DNA of 64,000 nucleotides, from NCBI GenBank assembly GCA_019059635.1, contig JAGVRJ010000001.1:3348001-3412000 (forward strand), read 5' to 3'. The stretch comes from Proales similis (lineage: Eukaryota; Rotifera; Eurotatoria; Ploima; Proalidae). Below the pieces are notes generated by a model that worked only from the letters and a program-made list of their open reading frames with translations, was not told the origin of the DNA and did no database searches. Shown here piece after piece: positions 31,517 through 43,475 of the stretch (the first letter of the stretch is position 1; each line of letters opens with the position of its first letter). A program made the position numbers and the translations under genes.

Positions 31517-31790
31517 TTAAAGGTGAATAGGAAAGACGGCGCCCGACGGCCTGAATAGAACAAGAAATTGAATCTAATTGAAAGCAGATTGAGCGCACTA
31601 ATTGAATTTGTGCACTGTTCTCAAGGGCTGGGTCTCAATCTGCGCTTTTGCCCTCACTCGCATTGCCTTTTGCTTTCAGGTCGGCGTCGCCCTATCCACT
31701 TTCAGTTCAAACAATCGTGCACATCTTTGAATGTTTGGAGTCGTCGCTAAGCTCACGCGGATTCTTGCCTGCGCAAACAAATTAGTTTTA

Positions 31791-34700
31791 TTATTGTTTT
31801 AACTTGGCCAAATCAAACAAATGAATCGACGGCCGCGCCGTTTTTTTACCTTGGGCGAGCATTTTTCTCTCAACCTCAATTTGCTTGTTGGCGTCCAGTA
31901 TAATTGATTTTATTTGGTCGCCGGCGAAGTCCTGCGTGCTCACTCGAGTAGCCGAAAAGTCCATTTTGATGCGAGTCACTTGAGCAACGCCGATCACTCT
32001 CAGACGTAAGCTCTAACGATTGAATGAGTCCAATTGACCTACCGTTCGGCGGTGCGATCACCACCGGATAGAATCCGCCTGGGGGCTGATACAGAACTCG
32101 TAAATAGACTACCTGACGGTTAATTGTGAGAAAACAAATCATTAGCTGCTCTTCGTCTTGCGGCGCGTTCTCGTCTGCGTAGAATATTCCCCAGCCGAGC
32201 CGGTCGTTTTTCTTCACTGTCGACATGGCCTCGCCGACTGGCCAAAAGCGTAAATAGTCTTGTTTGAACTGAGAGACGGGCGCCGGATCGAATGGACATG
32301 CTGTGCACAAAGCCAAGGCTGGCGGCGGATTTTTCTTGTCGAAATCGTCCACCAATTCGATCTCGAAATGATTGTATTCTTTTAAAAAAAAGATACATTT
32401 TGCTTGGGCAACACATTCAAAAGGTTGAAAAATTTACTGTGATGCAAACTGTACGGGGCTTGAAGGCACACAGTTCGGTCGAAATGGTCGGGCAGTAGAA
32501 ACGTCTTATCTCTGGGGTCGATCACCGTCCCTTCTGGGTAACACCAGTCCTCCGGATTTCGCTTTCAAAACATTAATTCGAGGCTTTTGAACAGTTTGCT
32601 CGACAAGGGACATTACCACATTGAAATGAGGTGGATTGGAGACCACTGTGTGCCAGTAGACGTTGATGACCACTGGTTCTCCATCGCACATGATCGCGAT
32701 CGTGGGCAGGAATTCATTTGCATCTTTCAGAGTCAAAAATCGTGTGCCCACGGGCGTAAAGTTCTTGCTGAATATGGCCACGCTCATGTCTACTTCGAAG
32801 ACTTCCATTTCAATGGCCATCGAGTCGCCCTTGGCGCATTTGTGGCCCATCATGTTCCCGTGTGATTTGTTGTTGAAAAACATGAGGCCAGTTTTAGATT
32901 CGTAGCCAATCGTGTCCTGCATTCTGCCAGGCAGCTTTCGAGAGCCTTGTTCAAGCGCCCATGATGGAGCTACCCCGATGATAAGATTACTGTTTTGACC
33001 TAGGAATGAAATCCGCATGAATTTGAGCTCTCTACTGACTGAACGGCCGAAAGAGCGCTATTCACCCATTTCGATGATCTCGAGGAAATAAAATCGACGC
33101 TCGGGCGTCAACGGCTTCTTGTACTGGACGAAGTAGAGACCAGGTCGTTCGTTGTTTATTTTTATTGTCGTCTTGGTGTGATCCACGCTGAGTCTGACAT
33201 CGTCGCTTGAGCAGCGAATGTCATTCAAGTCGATTGCTATTCGTGTTTGCCACTAGATTCTTGAGCTTTCTCTTATTGGTCGAAATCAGCACTCACTTGA
33301 CTCTTTCATGTCTCTGTGATAGATTTCAAGCGACGGGCCCAGCTTTGAGTGAAAGTACTTGCTCAATTTGTGCTCGTCTTCTTTCCGCATGTGGTCAACA
33401 ACTTCCACTTTCACTTTTTTCGCTTCGGAAAATTTAGCCCAAAATGAAACCAACGAGCGGGCGCTCTCTCACCCCAAGGCTGGAGTAGAACAAGCGGGTA
33501 GAAGCCGCCTTCTGGCTGCAAAACAAATATTACGTCGACTATCGAGTTGTTATAAGTCACGTAAACCAGCACGAGCTGCTCGTCCGTCTCAGTCTGAGTT
33601 TTCTCTGGATTGTAGTAGACTCCCTTTGAATTGAATTAAATTTTCGAATTCAGCTCAGTCTCGGGTCAATTTACCCATCCAATCGAGTCGCCGTTTTTCA
33701 CTTTGAAAATTAGTCAAACTGTCCACTTGAATGATGTACTGATTAAGCTTACAACTCATTCGCGGCAGCCAAGTGTAGTAGTCACGTAAAAGAGTACAAG
33801 TCGGTGTTGGCTTCAATGGACTGCAGGAAGCGATTCCCACTGAGGCGCCTTTGCCCTCAGAGGACACATCCATTTGAACGCATCTGTATTGCGGATAGGA
33901 CTTGCTTAGTGCCAGGGCACTCTGCAAAGGCACGTCTTCTGCCTCATGTTTGCACTCGAACTCGCCATGGCCATCTGCCGCGCCAACGTCATTTTCTTGT
34001 CGGATCCAAATGTGCCCGGCTTGGCTCTAAGGGACGGTGAGAAGTGTGATCTTGAAGTGCCGACTCTGCAATTTACATCGATCAACGCCGGCACTGAGCT
34101 GGTCAAGTCAGGCCAGCTTATCTCCACCTCAATTGGACCTTTTTCAAATGTCACTGTCGGTAGAAATTTGCTCAATTCACTCTCAAAGTGAAATCTTTTT
34201 TAGAAAAGAAGCAGCGCGTTTCAAATAGGGAAAATCGTATTCTCTGCCGGTTTGTATCTAACCTGCTGGCAACTGGCTGCTGATTGTGAAAGAATATGAC
34301 TGTAGACTGCTTTTTGCCGAAGCTGGTGACCATCAGTCCGAAAGAGTCGCCTTTGTTGACTGGTTTTCCCTCGGTGTTAGCGTTTGCTCTGTGCGAACTG
34401 ACGCACTTTCCGCTTAGACTCGAGTAGCCGATTGTGTTGTTCCATGCGCCCACTCGAACGCCGTCGGCCATGTCCATTCCGGCGATGCCAATGGTCACAT
34501 TTCCCTTTTCTCCTTTTTAGACGCCGGGTCATTGTTGTTCTACTAAACAAGGATAGCTGGGCTTGTCCGATTACCGATTTCGGTGATTTTCACGTCGAAG
34601 TATGGATGCAGCTGGCTGAGCGGCTTGAGATATTGGATTAAAGAAACGTGCCTGGACTTACCGCCGACCTTAAGTTTGAGACTTTGGCCGGGCGACAACT

Positions 34701-34845
34701 CACTTTTATTCAGGCTGATGTTGCCGCTTATTCTAAACATGTCTGAAACGGCAATAGAGCAATGAGTGAACCCGATAAAAGTGAGTTTTAATTCGCAATA
34801 AACAAGCAGATGGGCGAAGGTGCGATCTGATCTGAGCTGGGCCAT
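31791..34845 (-). CDS. multi-SPRY-domain protein, SPRYD3-like
   Basis: This multi-exon gene has ATG 34845 (M-A-Q-L-R-S) as the probable start. The first SPRY-like unit reads HPYFDVKITEIGN, NTIGYSSLSGKCV, NKGDSFGLMV, VIFFHNQQPV and FLPTVTF. A less clear second unit covers about 33,950-33,500 (YPQYRCVQMDVSSEGKGASVGIAS, KNGDSIGWVYYN, EGGFYPLV). The best-preserved unit is at about 33,020-32,530 (NLIIGVAPSW, DTIGYESKTGLMFF, CAKGDSMAIEMEV, EFLPTIAIM). The last is at about 32,400-32,040 (KKNDRLGWGIFYAD, PPGGFYPVVI). SPRY domains bind protein partners. SPRYD3 is a poorly known family with repeated SPRY modules, and the block order fits it. The C-terminal end is uncertain: either the frame reads to TAA at 31791-31793, or an intron starts at the GTAAAA after LAQ. 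Confidence 0.55.
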
Positions 34846-36313
34846 CTGAACCGAAAAACCTGAGAGCTCTTTAAATTTGCTTTGTTCACTCGGGCTCGAA
34901 TTTCTTGTTCTTCATCGTCCATGCGTGTTCTAGCCTGTATGCTTCTACTCGTACAAAGCAACTAAACCGTCGTCCGCTTTAGTTGGTCAGACTCGATTTG
35001 CTTAATTAATTCGCAACAACAAATAGAAACAATTTAGCACTTGAGAGCCTTCGCTTCGATGACCTAGTTGAGGTGTCTGTTGAGGAAGGCATGTGACCAC
35101 TGGTCTCGTTTGCATAATAAGACAAAACTGAAGCCAGAGAAAAATTCGAACCGGCCCAAAGCGGAGCAAGTGTTGTCGCGCTTTCTATTTAATTGACCGA
35201 CTTGTGCAGTGGCAAGACAAGAAACTGCCGCTTTAGGGTTAAGCGGCCAGGCGAATGGACTGCAACTTCTCAGCGATCGTAACCGGTCACAAATAATTTT
35301 TTTTTTATGGAGCGCCTATTTGACTAAGATTAAATAGCGTGTTATTTCATAGATAGATCAAACGTTTGATAAGCCACGATTAACCGAATTGTGGACCCTT
35401 GCATTCAACGTTGACCGCCCTAATCTCTTAGGTGACGTGGTTGGCGGCTGTTTGCGTGCTCAACGATCTGTTCAACATTTGCTGATTTTACTATCTCAAG
35501 CCATGCCTCTCGTGCGATGATAATTAAAAGTGTTGACACGTCGCCGACTCGAGCAAATGATAGACACGCAGCTTCCAGTTGCTTTTGTGTTCACGCGCGA
35601 TCGCTTATTTACTATCATCGGCATCTAATGGGGCGAAATTTTCGACCAGTTGCATAAGTTTATTTAAATTTTTCACTTCGCTCTCTTTCGCTCAGTTCAA
35701 TAGTCACCACTCACACGCGCGCTCGCACAAACACACAAGCACAAACACACACGAGCACTCGAGCTCCTTGAAGACTGGCTCCTTTGAACCGCTTCTGTTT
35801 TGCTTCGGCTGCGAGCAGGATAGACTTGTCTACGAGTGATGCTCCGTTCAGTGTGACTTTGAGTTGGCTTCATCGGACGCCCGACAAGAAAACTCAATTA
35901 TTTAGTGCGGTCTTACATATTTTCTTATTTTTCTCTATCCGGCTGCCAGGAAACTTGGATCTTGCTTTTAATTAAATTTTTTTCTATATTGCCTTGGTCT
36001 CAAACAACAACAATAATACCACCTGGGCTTCTCTCATTTGTCCAAAATAGAAGACAGAGAACGTAATAGTGAAAAAAAAAAGCCGACGAGCCCATATAGA
36101 GAAATCTAATTAAATAAATGTCAAATTGTTAAGTAAGATATACTAATGTGTATTCAGGGCAAAGAGGTCGATGGGATACGATAGAATGAGGTGGGAGTCT
36201 GAGAGACGGGGGGGGGTCTGGCAATGAACTGTCATGGCAACCAATCATCAAGCAGATATTTTAAATCTAACAACCTTGGCTAACAGAAGGGCTTAAAGGC
36301 CACACCAAATAAG
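34846..36313. other. divergent promoter region of the SPRY gene and SUFU
   Basis: No supported exon was found. A Ser/Cys-rich open frame at about 35,579-35,839 has no start context or similarity. A CA-rich patch lies near 35,730. Confidence 0.55.
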
Positions 36314-37865
36314 ATGGAGGTAGCTGGGCAGCTAGAATCGGTCGATCCGATCACCTCGTACTGCGCCCGATTCTTTCCGCAGCAGTCACTTCCTCTTCAG
36401 TTTAGCAGCCGAGTGCCATACTGGTAAAGTCGCGCTGAAATAGTCCACTCGCCTTTGTAATCTTAATCAAAGATAATCAGGGAGAACGGTTCGAATCCGC
36501 TCGACTTTGTAAATGTCTACTCGACCCAACACCCCTTTGAGCACCGGGTGCTTGTCTCACTCGGTCTCAGTGATTTGTATGGCGATGATCGCTTATTCAA
36601 GTATGAACGCAAAACAACAGGCCAGAGACTGCTGGATTTAACACTTAATCTCAAGACGAGCCAGAGCGTCGACTGAACCAAGTGGACACGGATACGAGCT
36701 CACAATTAGAATAGGAGCACAGGGACCAATCACTTGGGCCTTAAAGTTAATGCAGGCACTCGCCCGTTACTCGTTCGACCAAGGTGCCATACTCGACGTG
36801 AACGATCACATTCCGGCCGTTCTGAATCTGGACGAAGATAAGCCGGTCAAGCACGTTCTGTTGGCAGAGGATTGCCAGCTGCGCTCTACAACTACCAGCC
36901 ATGGCCGAGTGAAATTTCTCCAGGTAAAACAAACTGGTGATTGCGCAGGCAGATAGATTTGATGACTGATTGGCAAATTTGGATCAAGATTGTCGGCTGT
37001 ACAAACGATGAACTAGAATTCGCGCAGCGTTACTCGGCGTCAAGGCTGCTGCCAGCCATGAGGTGCTTTGAAGAGTGAGTAATGGACGATAATTTCAAAA
37101 AGAGATGGTTGCAAACAAGTCCGATTTAGGCTTGGCAAAGAGTTCCTGATAACCAATTTGGACCGGACCAAGAGCGTGTTTGAACTGGATCCAAGCCTAA
37201 AGCGAAAGATTGTGTCTAAATGGGGCGCATCAGACCTTAGCTTTGTTAAAACTGAATTTCAACTCACTCTGGATGAAGGCCAGGACAAATGGTGAGGATT
37301 AGACGACATTCCTTTTGTTGCATTCGATTGGCATATTGCGTACGAACAGCGAGACTGAACGCGGTGAAATGAAGGCATTCAACAAGGCAAAGCTTGAACT
37401 GGATGAGCCGACAGCTGAGCTTCTACCCAATTTGTTCAAGTAGGTCGAGCGTCTTTATAGATGAGTGCATGCGCCTAATGCTGAGCTGAGTAGGTACAGA
37501 CTGGCAAGAGGCGAATCGTTCATGCTCAGCAATTCTACTGGAGTGCGTTTAATCTTCATCCCGGATCATTTCGAGCATCCCAAGTGCTTAGTCAACCAGA
37601 ATAAGCCGCTCTTGTCTGACTGTAGGGACACTCAGGTTTACATGAGCAAAGATAATCGAGCGATAATTATCGATTTTTTGCGTCATCTCCAATGCGATCA
37701 TGTAAGACCGATAACGCAACCTCTCTGACTGTGCCGATCGAATTGATTAAAATCTATTTCCATGCGATGCTTATTTGCCAGAGTGGTGATCAAGATAAAC
37801 CGGTGGAAGTGAATGTTCAACTAGCGGCCTCGATCGAGCTGACGGTTCAAGTCAAATCGGCGTGA
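36314..37865 (+). CDS. SUFU: Suppressor of fused homologue
   Basis: SUFU holds Gli/Ci transcription factors in the cytoplasm and is the main negative regulator of Hedgehog signalling. The start ATG is 36314 (M-E-V-A-G-Q-L). Joined exons give ITSYCARFFPQQSLPLQF, then ENGSNPLDFVNVY and VSLGLSDLYGDDRLFK, then EPSGHGYELTIRIG and ITWALKLMQALARYSFDQG. These are followed by HVLLAEDCQLRST, GRVKFLQ/IVGCTNDELEFAQRY, EFLITNLDRTKSVFELDPSL, and a C-terminal part with LARGESFMLSNSTGVRLIFI and VQLAASIELTVQV. The N- and C-terminal SUFU folds are both present. Introns are short (about 50-70 nt). The long acidic insert between the two folds in vertebrate SUFU is reduced. The stop is TGA 37863-37865, and AATAAA follows at 38043. 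Confidence 0.9.
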
Positions 37866-38042
37866 AACTCTTTTTATCCAATCAGCGTCCAATGTTTCGT
37901 ATTCGATTCAATTTTAGACTTTATTATTCTTTTTATTCTATAGACGCGATCACCTCTCGCTTGATTGTCGCTTTCTCTTCTTCCTTTCGACGCCCATTCG
38001 CTTATTGGCTCTTGTTTTTTTTACACATGCGTTTTAAACTTG

Positions 38043-38048
38043 AATAAA
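38043..38048 (+). promoter_or_regulatory. poly(A) signal AATAAA of SUFU
   Basis: This hexamer lies 178 bp after the SUFU stop, with a second AATAAA-like motif just downstream. Confidence 0.6.
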
Positions 38049-38278
38049 AGATTTGAATGAATAAATAGACGGCACGAATCGACGAATCGGCATTGTAGCT
38101 CTACGAACCAAATAAATCAACAAAGCGACGTTAAAATCGCATTTTATAATTGACTTGAAACAAACTCGGTCGCTCGTCTCCTTCTCCTCTTTTTTCTCTC
38201 TGAATGTCAAACTACCCACCCACTCATCGAGTCTTCTTCTTGTGCTTAAAGTCAAGGAAGGGAGCAAGTGGGCAGACG

Positions 38279-39298
38279 ATGAGAATAAGTGTCGAGTTTT
38301 TAAAGAGCCAGTCGGGCAACTTCGACGTCCAATGCATCTATTCGCTCGATCTAAGCAAAAAAGGTTTGAATCTACAATTGAGAAGCGAAAACTTGTTTGA
38401 ACTCGATGGCCTCAAGACATATCGGCAGGTCTAGACGAGTTGGCATTGTGCGAGAACATCGAGTACCTCGATTTGTCCTTTAACGAATTAAGCAAACTAT
38501 CGCCGCTCTGCTCGCTCTCAAAGCTACAGACTCTAAATTTGGCCTGCAATCAGATAAGATGTTTAGGTAGGACAAGTCGCAGTTTGATCTTTTATCTCGC
38601 TCACGCCTCCATCTACGCTCAACACCCCTCGATCTAGATGGCTTGCAAGGCCTTGAGAATTTGCGAAGTTTAAACTTGGCCGGCAATCTGTTGGACGATT
38701 TTGGCCAATTTGAAAAGCTGATCGGCCTCAAGCAACTGAAGCAGATTTCTCTTAACGACTTGAAACGAAATCTAAAAAACCCGATTTGTTCGGCTCAGCC
38801 TGATTATGTCGTTCGCCTCCGTCGACTTTTACCTCAACTGGAGCAGATCGATGGTTAGACTCTTGCCTTAATGTGAGCTATTGCGTTTCAAAAATTAATT
38901 CGAACAAAGGTGATTGCTTCGAGATTGACTCACAGCTGTTGGATGCTCATCTACCAAAGTCAAGTCTGAGCGCAGGTAAGCCTTGAATTTAGATTTGCTG
39001 ACTAATGACCTTTTAATCAATGGCTTTTGAAATTAAAAGAATTCAAGCTAATAGAGGAGAGCAGTCAGCCGTGGCTGTCAAGCAACCGATCGAATGAAGA
39101 TAAATGTGAGCAAGAAAAATTGTCGGCCGACGAGGAGAGGTCTCGTTTCGTAGGTAAATCTCCTTTTCGCCTGCTCTTTTGGCTGCTTTTTTGTCTTAAG
39201 TCAATTCGCGCACTTTAGAATTGCTTCAGACCACAAGAGCAAGTCTTAACGCTGGCTGGAAACTTGTTGAAAAATATGAAGAGAAAGCAGACAAATGA
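38279..39298 (+). CDS. LRRC61: leucine-rich repeat protein, LRRC61-like
   Basis: Five or six short exons encode about 220 residues. The N-terminus RISVEFLKSQSGNFDVQCI parallels the ITPQLLKSRTGEF start of LRRC61. The leucine-rich repeats are IEYLDLSFNELSKLSPL, LQTLNLACNQIRCL and LRSLNLAGNLLDDFGQ, capped by the typical NPICSAQPDYVVRLRRLLPQLEQIDG. The C-terminal helix (LLQTTRASLNAGWKLVEKYEEKADK) also has a counterpart in LRRC61. An upstream in-frame ATG at 38204 would add 25 residues; I chose 38279 because the conserved part begins there. The function of LRRC61 is not established. The stop is at 39296-39298. Confidence 0.72.
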
Positions 39299-39762
39299 CT
39301 TTTCTGATTTTGTTTTATTTTTTTTTTGGTGATATTATTGTCTCCAACTTATTTGACAAAAATAGACGTTTACAAAATAATCGGCAAAGAAAAGCATTAA
39401 TGGTGAACAGCGAAAGGAAAAAGAAATCGAAAAAAAAAACAACGGAAATAAGATTTGAAAACACTGTTTTTGGATAATTAAAGGCCAGTCCGAGTAAGGG
39501 CAGGCCAGGGCGGTCTTTTTTCTCTTGGACAGAAAACGGACGATAGAAAAATAAAGTGAGAGAAAACAAGCGTAAATAAAAATCAGTGAATGAAATTGAG
39601 TAACTTTGTGATCCGATTCGAGTTGAATGTGAAGGCTACGGTTCGGTCACTGGGTTTTTGTCCAACTGTTTAATGCCGGCCGAATGATCCGTCAACATGC
39701 GGATTGGTATCGATCGGCACCTGACGCCAATTGAAGACAACGCCATATTGACCGACAGCTGT

Positions 39763-41979
39763 TTAGTACTGTCCAGCTTGCTTCTCTTCGCGACCATTGC
39801 TGCTTTGTCTGCTTTCCATTCGCTTCCTGAGCAAAGACTCTACGCTCTTGCTGTCTCTAAGGTTTTTACAGAACAGGCCGCTAATCGCTTCAACCCTGAG
39901 TGCGTAAACATTTGGCAAAAGTTGCTGGAACATTTCATAGATCGCGGGCCCGTGGTTCTCTTCTATCTTGCGTCTGAGCTTCTCTTCGATTTGCTCCAAA
40001 GGTTCACTGGCGTCGTTCTGCTCTTTTAGAATCATCAGCTGACGCAGATCTTCAAACTCGCTCGCACTAAGGCCGTAGTTGTGTCCTTCGCCGATCAGCT
40101 TGCCAATTTGATTCGCCTCTGATTGACGAGGAAGTTCGCCGTTTAGCCTGCTCTCGTTCAGCTCTTTGGTGACGCAAAAGTCAAAGCTGCTCTCGATCAT
40201 GAACGAGATTAATAGTCGCGGCCAGGCCTTGACCAACAGCTTGTGTGCGTTCTCAGCTTCAATGCCCTGTTCAGCGCTTATTCTCTCCACGACTTCAATG
40301 CTTCTATGAAGCCAGTCCATCACGCGCGATTGAACCATGGGCAAAACTTTTTTGGACAGCGTCACTGGCGGGTCGGAAGTCTCTTCTTGCTTACTGAAAC
40401 GGTTGGCTGGAACTACTTCTCCGAGCTCAATGTCGTTGGTGTCCGGGCTGACCGCAAGACAGACCAGCTCGTCGCTGTCGCTGTTGCTTTTCTCCTCTCC
40501 TTCAATCGATCTCTTTTTTATTGGCGCTAGAACGAGTCCGTTTCGCGGGTATTCACTACGAGCTCTCTTTTCGTCCATCGGCAAACTCTCATTTGAGAGT
40601 TTCCGCTTCAGATTTGGACTGGCCGGTGACATGGCCTTGTTGGCCAGCTTCATGATTCTCACACCCTGGCTCGCTTCGGGCTGGTCAGAATGCGCCGTTT
40701 CTTGGGCCATCAGAACTGGACTTTTGGCTTTGCTCAGCTTAGTCAGGTCATGGGCCACGGCTGATGGACTTTGCTGGACCACTGGCACGGGCTTGTGAAT
40801 TCTCATTGCCATCTGATTCGGGTACTGAGGTCTGGGCGCAATCGGGGACATTTTCATGTACTGGGACTTGAACTGCCTTGCGGCCATCACACAATCGGCG
40901 CAATCACATTGCGCCGGGTAATGGCCACCAGCGTAATGATCCATTCTCAGGTTTGGATAGGCGTTTGGACTGATATACGCTGCCCGAGCTGAGCCGAACT
41001 CCATCTGTTGGCGGCTGCTCTCTAATCTCATTCTACTCTCGGCCAGTTGGCTCAGCAGACTTTTGCATTCTAGACAGTCGCACATGGCTCTTTGTCTGAT
41101 CAAATTCGAAAAGCATTCTTCACAATTACACAGACGGGCATCATGTGCGGCTATCGGATTATTTTGGCTCAGGGCAGCTTTGTAATAAGATTGGGCGCAT
41201 TTGCCTCGCGACTGATCGTGAACTGGATAAGTAAGGTTGGCGTGTTTGGGCCCTGCGCTTAGAGCGTTCGAGTACGGAGTTCTTTGGCAGTTGCAGTTGG
41301 GAATCGTGCAAACCGCTGCAGCGGATGCTATTTGTTTAGGCTGATGCTTGAACACTTGGCGGAGCATGCTCTCGTCAAATTTCATCTGCTGGTTCAAGTT
41401 CATCTGATTTGCCGGCAGATTTTTCAGATGACTTGGATGAATCTGTTGATCGATAGGAGCACGGGCGGCAGCGGCTGGTTTAGGTCGAATGTGAACTGCG
41501 GTACCCGGCTCGCCGTTGTCAGACGAGGGAGATGTTGAGCTTACACCGCTGTCAGAGCCGGCCGATTTCACGGACGCTGACCGAGCTTCTTTGTTCGCTC
41601 TCACCGCCGCCTCGTATAAATAAGCTTGATAAGGCATGAGAGCCGACTCGGTGGAGAAGTTGGCCAATTGGCGGGGTTCGATGCCACGACCGTGCATCAT
41701 TGTCATATTTTGAGCTGGCGCGTTTGGCTGAGATCTCATCACGTAGTTTGCGTTTGCATCGGACAATTTTACGAAAGCGCTTGAAGGATGCTGGGGCTGC
41801 TGCTGCTGTTGTTGCGGCTGTTGGCCGTGGTTGTAAGCCGAGATGGCATGAGGCGCAGCAAACGCCGAATTGGACGTCGGCTGTAAACTGCTCGCTGAGA
41901 CCGGCTTCTGATGAAAATACGAATTGTTTATTTGCTTGCGTTGTTCACGCACTAGCCTCATCACTGCAGTTGGATCCAT
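39763..41979 (-). CDS. nuclear-receptor ligand-binding-domain protein without DNA-binding domain, CxCxxC repeats
   Basis: This is one uninterrupted 738-residue frame from ATG 41979. The N-terminal part is disordered, with a Gln run (residues 53-61). Cysteine motifs follow: CTIPNCNC (about 224-231), CNCEEC (284-289), CDCLEC (300-305, followed by KSLLSQL) and CDCADC (358-363). A Pro/Ser-rich region holds KRKLSNESLPMDEKRAR, a possible nuclear signal. Residues about 555-710 match the nuclear-receptor ligand-binding fold: AHKLLVKAWPRLLISFMIES for helices 4-5, GLSASEFEDLRQLMILKEQ for helices 7-8, EQIEEKLRRKI for helix 9, and MFQQLLPNVYALRVEAISGLF for helices 10-11. No C4 zinc-finger DNA-binding domain is present, as in the NR0B group (DAX1, SHP). 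No clear AF-2 helix follows. NR0B assignment is an inference. Confidence 0.62.
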   Translation of the reverse strand: MDPTAVMRLVREQRKQINNSYFHQKPVSASSLQPTSNSAFAAPHAISAYNHGQQPQQQQQQPQHPSSAFVKLSDANANYVMRSQPNAPAQNMTMMHGRGIEPRQLANFSTESALMPYQAYLYEAAVRANKEARSASVKSAGSDSGVSSTSPSSDNGEPGTAVHIRPKPAAAARAPIDQQIHPSHLKNLPANQMNLNQQMKFDESMLRQVFKHQPKQIASAAAVCTIPNCNCQRTPYSNALSAGPKHANLTYPVHDQSRGKCAQSYYKAALSQNNPIAAHDARLCNCEECFSNLIRQRAMCDCLECKSLLSQLAESRMRLESSRQQMEFGSARAAYISPNAYPNLRMDHYAGGHYPAQCDCADCVMAARQFKSQYMKMSPIAPRPQYPNQMAMRIHKPVPVVQQSPSAVAHDLTKLSKAKSPVLMAQETAHSDQPEASQGVRIMKLANKAMSPASPNLKRKLSNESLPMDEKRARSEYPRNGLVLAPIKKRSIEGEEKSNSDSDELVCLAVSPDTNDIELGEVVPANRFSKQEETSDPPVTLSKKVLPMVQSRVMDWLHRSIEVVERISAEQGIEAENAHKLLVKAWPRLLISFMIESSFDFCVTKELNESRLNGELPRQSEANQIGKLIGEGHNYGLSASEFEDLRQLMILKEQNDASEPLEQIEEKLRRKIEENHGPAIYEMFQQLLPNVYALRVEAISGLFCKNLRDSKSVESLLRKRMESRQSSNGREEKQAGQY

Positions 41980-42582
41980 TTTGTTTGCGTTTGAATATTG
42001 AACGGAGCGGACGGCCTGTTTCTACAAGCACATGCAAGTCTTGTTCGCGCGGATGAATAAACAATTTAAAAAGTCTAAAGTCGAATCGAAAATGAGCTCG
42101 GCACTTGAAGCTAGAGCTTGGAAAAATCAAGCTCAACAGAAACAAGGTAATCAAGAGTCGCAATGCGTATGCGAGAAAACGAATTTATAGAAACGGACGG
42201 GCTTAATAATAATTCAAAATGATGAACTCGGATGATGATGATGATGCGGAAAACGCACGGATTTCGAAGGAGAAAAAATTAAATCTGCAGCTAATCGAAC
42301 GAAGAAAACCTAGCAAAGCAGTTGGCTAGTTGACTCTACCAAGGGTGAGCGTTCTAAGTTGTTTTGATCAAATCAAGCGAATACAACAAGCCAATAGAGC
42401 GGAGGCCTTGAACTCGTGCGCATCAGTTTTGTTCGGAATTCAGCTCAATGATCGCTTATGTGCACATCATCTAGCCGACTTGTGAGCTTGGAAAGTTGAT
42501 AGCGCGTAGACGAATCGCTCAAGGATTTTTCGTTTCTCCGCTTAAAGATGAAACACACACAATCGCTCTTTCTCTCCTCTTC

Positions 42583-42607
42583 CTCTCTCTCTCTCTCTCT
42601 CTCTCTC
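42583..42607. repeat. (CT)n microsatellite
   Basis: This is an uninterrupted 25-bp CT dinucleotide array about 600 bp upstream of the nuclear-receptor-like gene start. Confidence 0.95.
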
Positions 42608-43475
42608 ACTCACTCTCTTTTCTGTTGAACACGCTTGCTCTCTCAGTTTGTAGTAACAATGGCTTGCCTGTCGTTAGTTGAGTGGTCGAGCTGTGTTGCC
42701 CACCGCTCTTAGCCAACCGCGAGCTTTCGTTGTGCATCGCTCTTGCTCGCTTTTGAATTTTCGAATCGCAATTTGTTGCAATCAATCCAAAGTGCAGCAG
42801 ATTTCTCACCGTTAAGGGAGCGTTTTAAAACGCCAAGACCTTGACTTAGAAACTAGTGCACACCAAATTGGACCTACTTTTCATTTTTAAATGTGTGCGC
42901 TGCGCGCAACGAATATCTGAAGCCACAGAATAATAAAGAGACACAGGAATGCTGATTTAAATCAAGGCATTGATGACTCGAACATTTCATTTTGGTTCGC
43001 AATAGCATGTTTTTTTCAAAAGCCATTATTGGCTACGCATCAATACACACGTGGCTTTGTTTGCTTGTGCTGAATATGGAAAAGAGCCACACACGGTGGA
43101 ACCCTTTAAATTCACTTCGGTTAAGAATGGGCGTCTTCGATTGACTCGTCACGCTCTACAGCTTATCTATGCTCGTTAGAGTCAAGTTCAGCACCAAAAT
43201 AAAATGATTGTTGCACAAGCCGAATCTGGTCAAGCGGAAAAATATGCCGCGAAAACATTTTTCGTGCGTAGCCAACACAAAAGAATGAAAAAGGGCCGAA
43301 AAAAAAAAAAGAGTAAACTGCGTTAATTTTCATTTAGTGAAGCAGCAAATAGGAAATATTTTCTTGGTCGAGCAAACGAAAAAGAAATTTTTTCATTCGA
43401 TCGAAATCGGATTTTTCTCTCTCTCTCTCTCTTCATTAAATCGGCATTTAAATCACATTCGCGTCATACTGATTT

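Larger units (their letters stand above)
28846..31790. other. noncoding stretch with microsatellites
   Basis: There are no supported exons. The stretch contains a (TG)n array at 30256-30294, a (GA)n array at 31495-31516, and shorter GA runs near 29,050. It separates two minus-strand genes, so it holds the promoter of the serine-rich gene. Confidence 0.6.

Noticed and set aside
36420-36520. tRNA-like segment at the SUFU intron 1/exon 2 junction (B-box GGTTCGAATCC, A-box-like TAGTCCACTCG, AAAGTCG/CGACTTT pairing)
   Set aside because: The D arm does not fold, the anticodon loop would be 10 nt, and the B-box bases encode conserved SUFU residues (NGSNPLDF). Chance or an old pseudogene is more likely than a tRNA.
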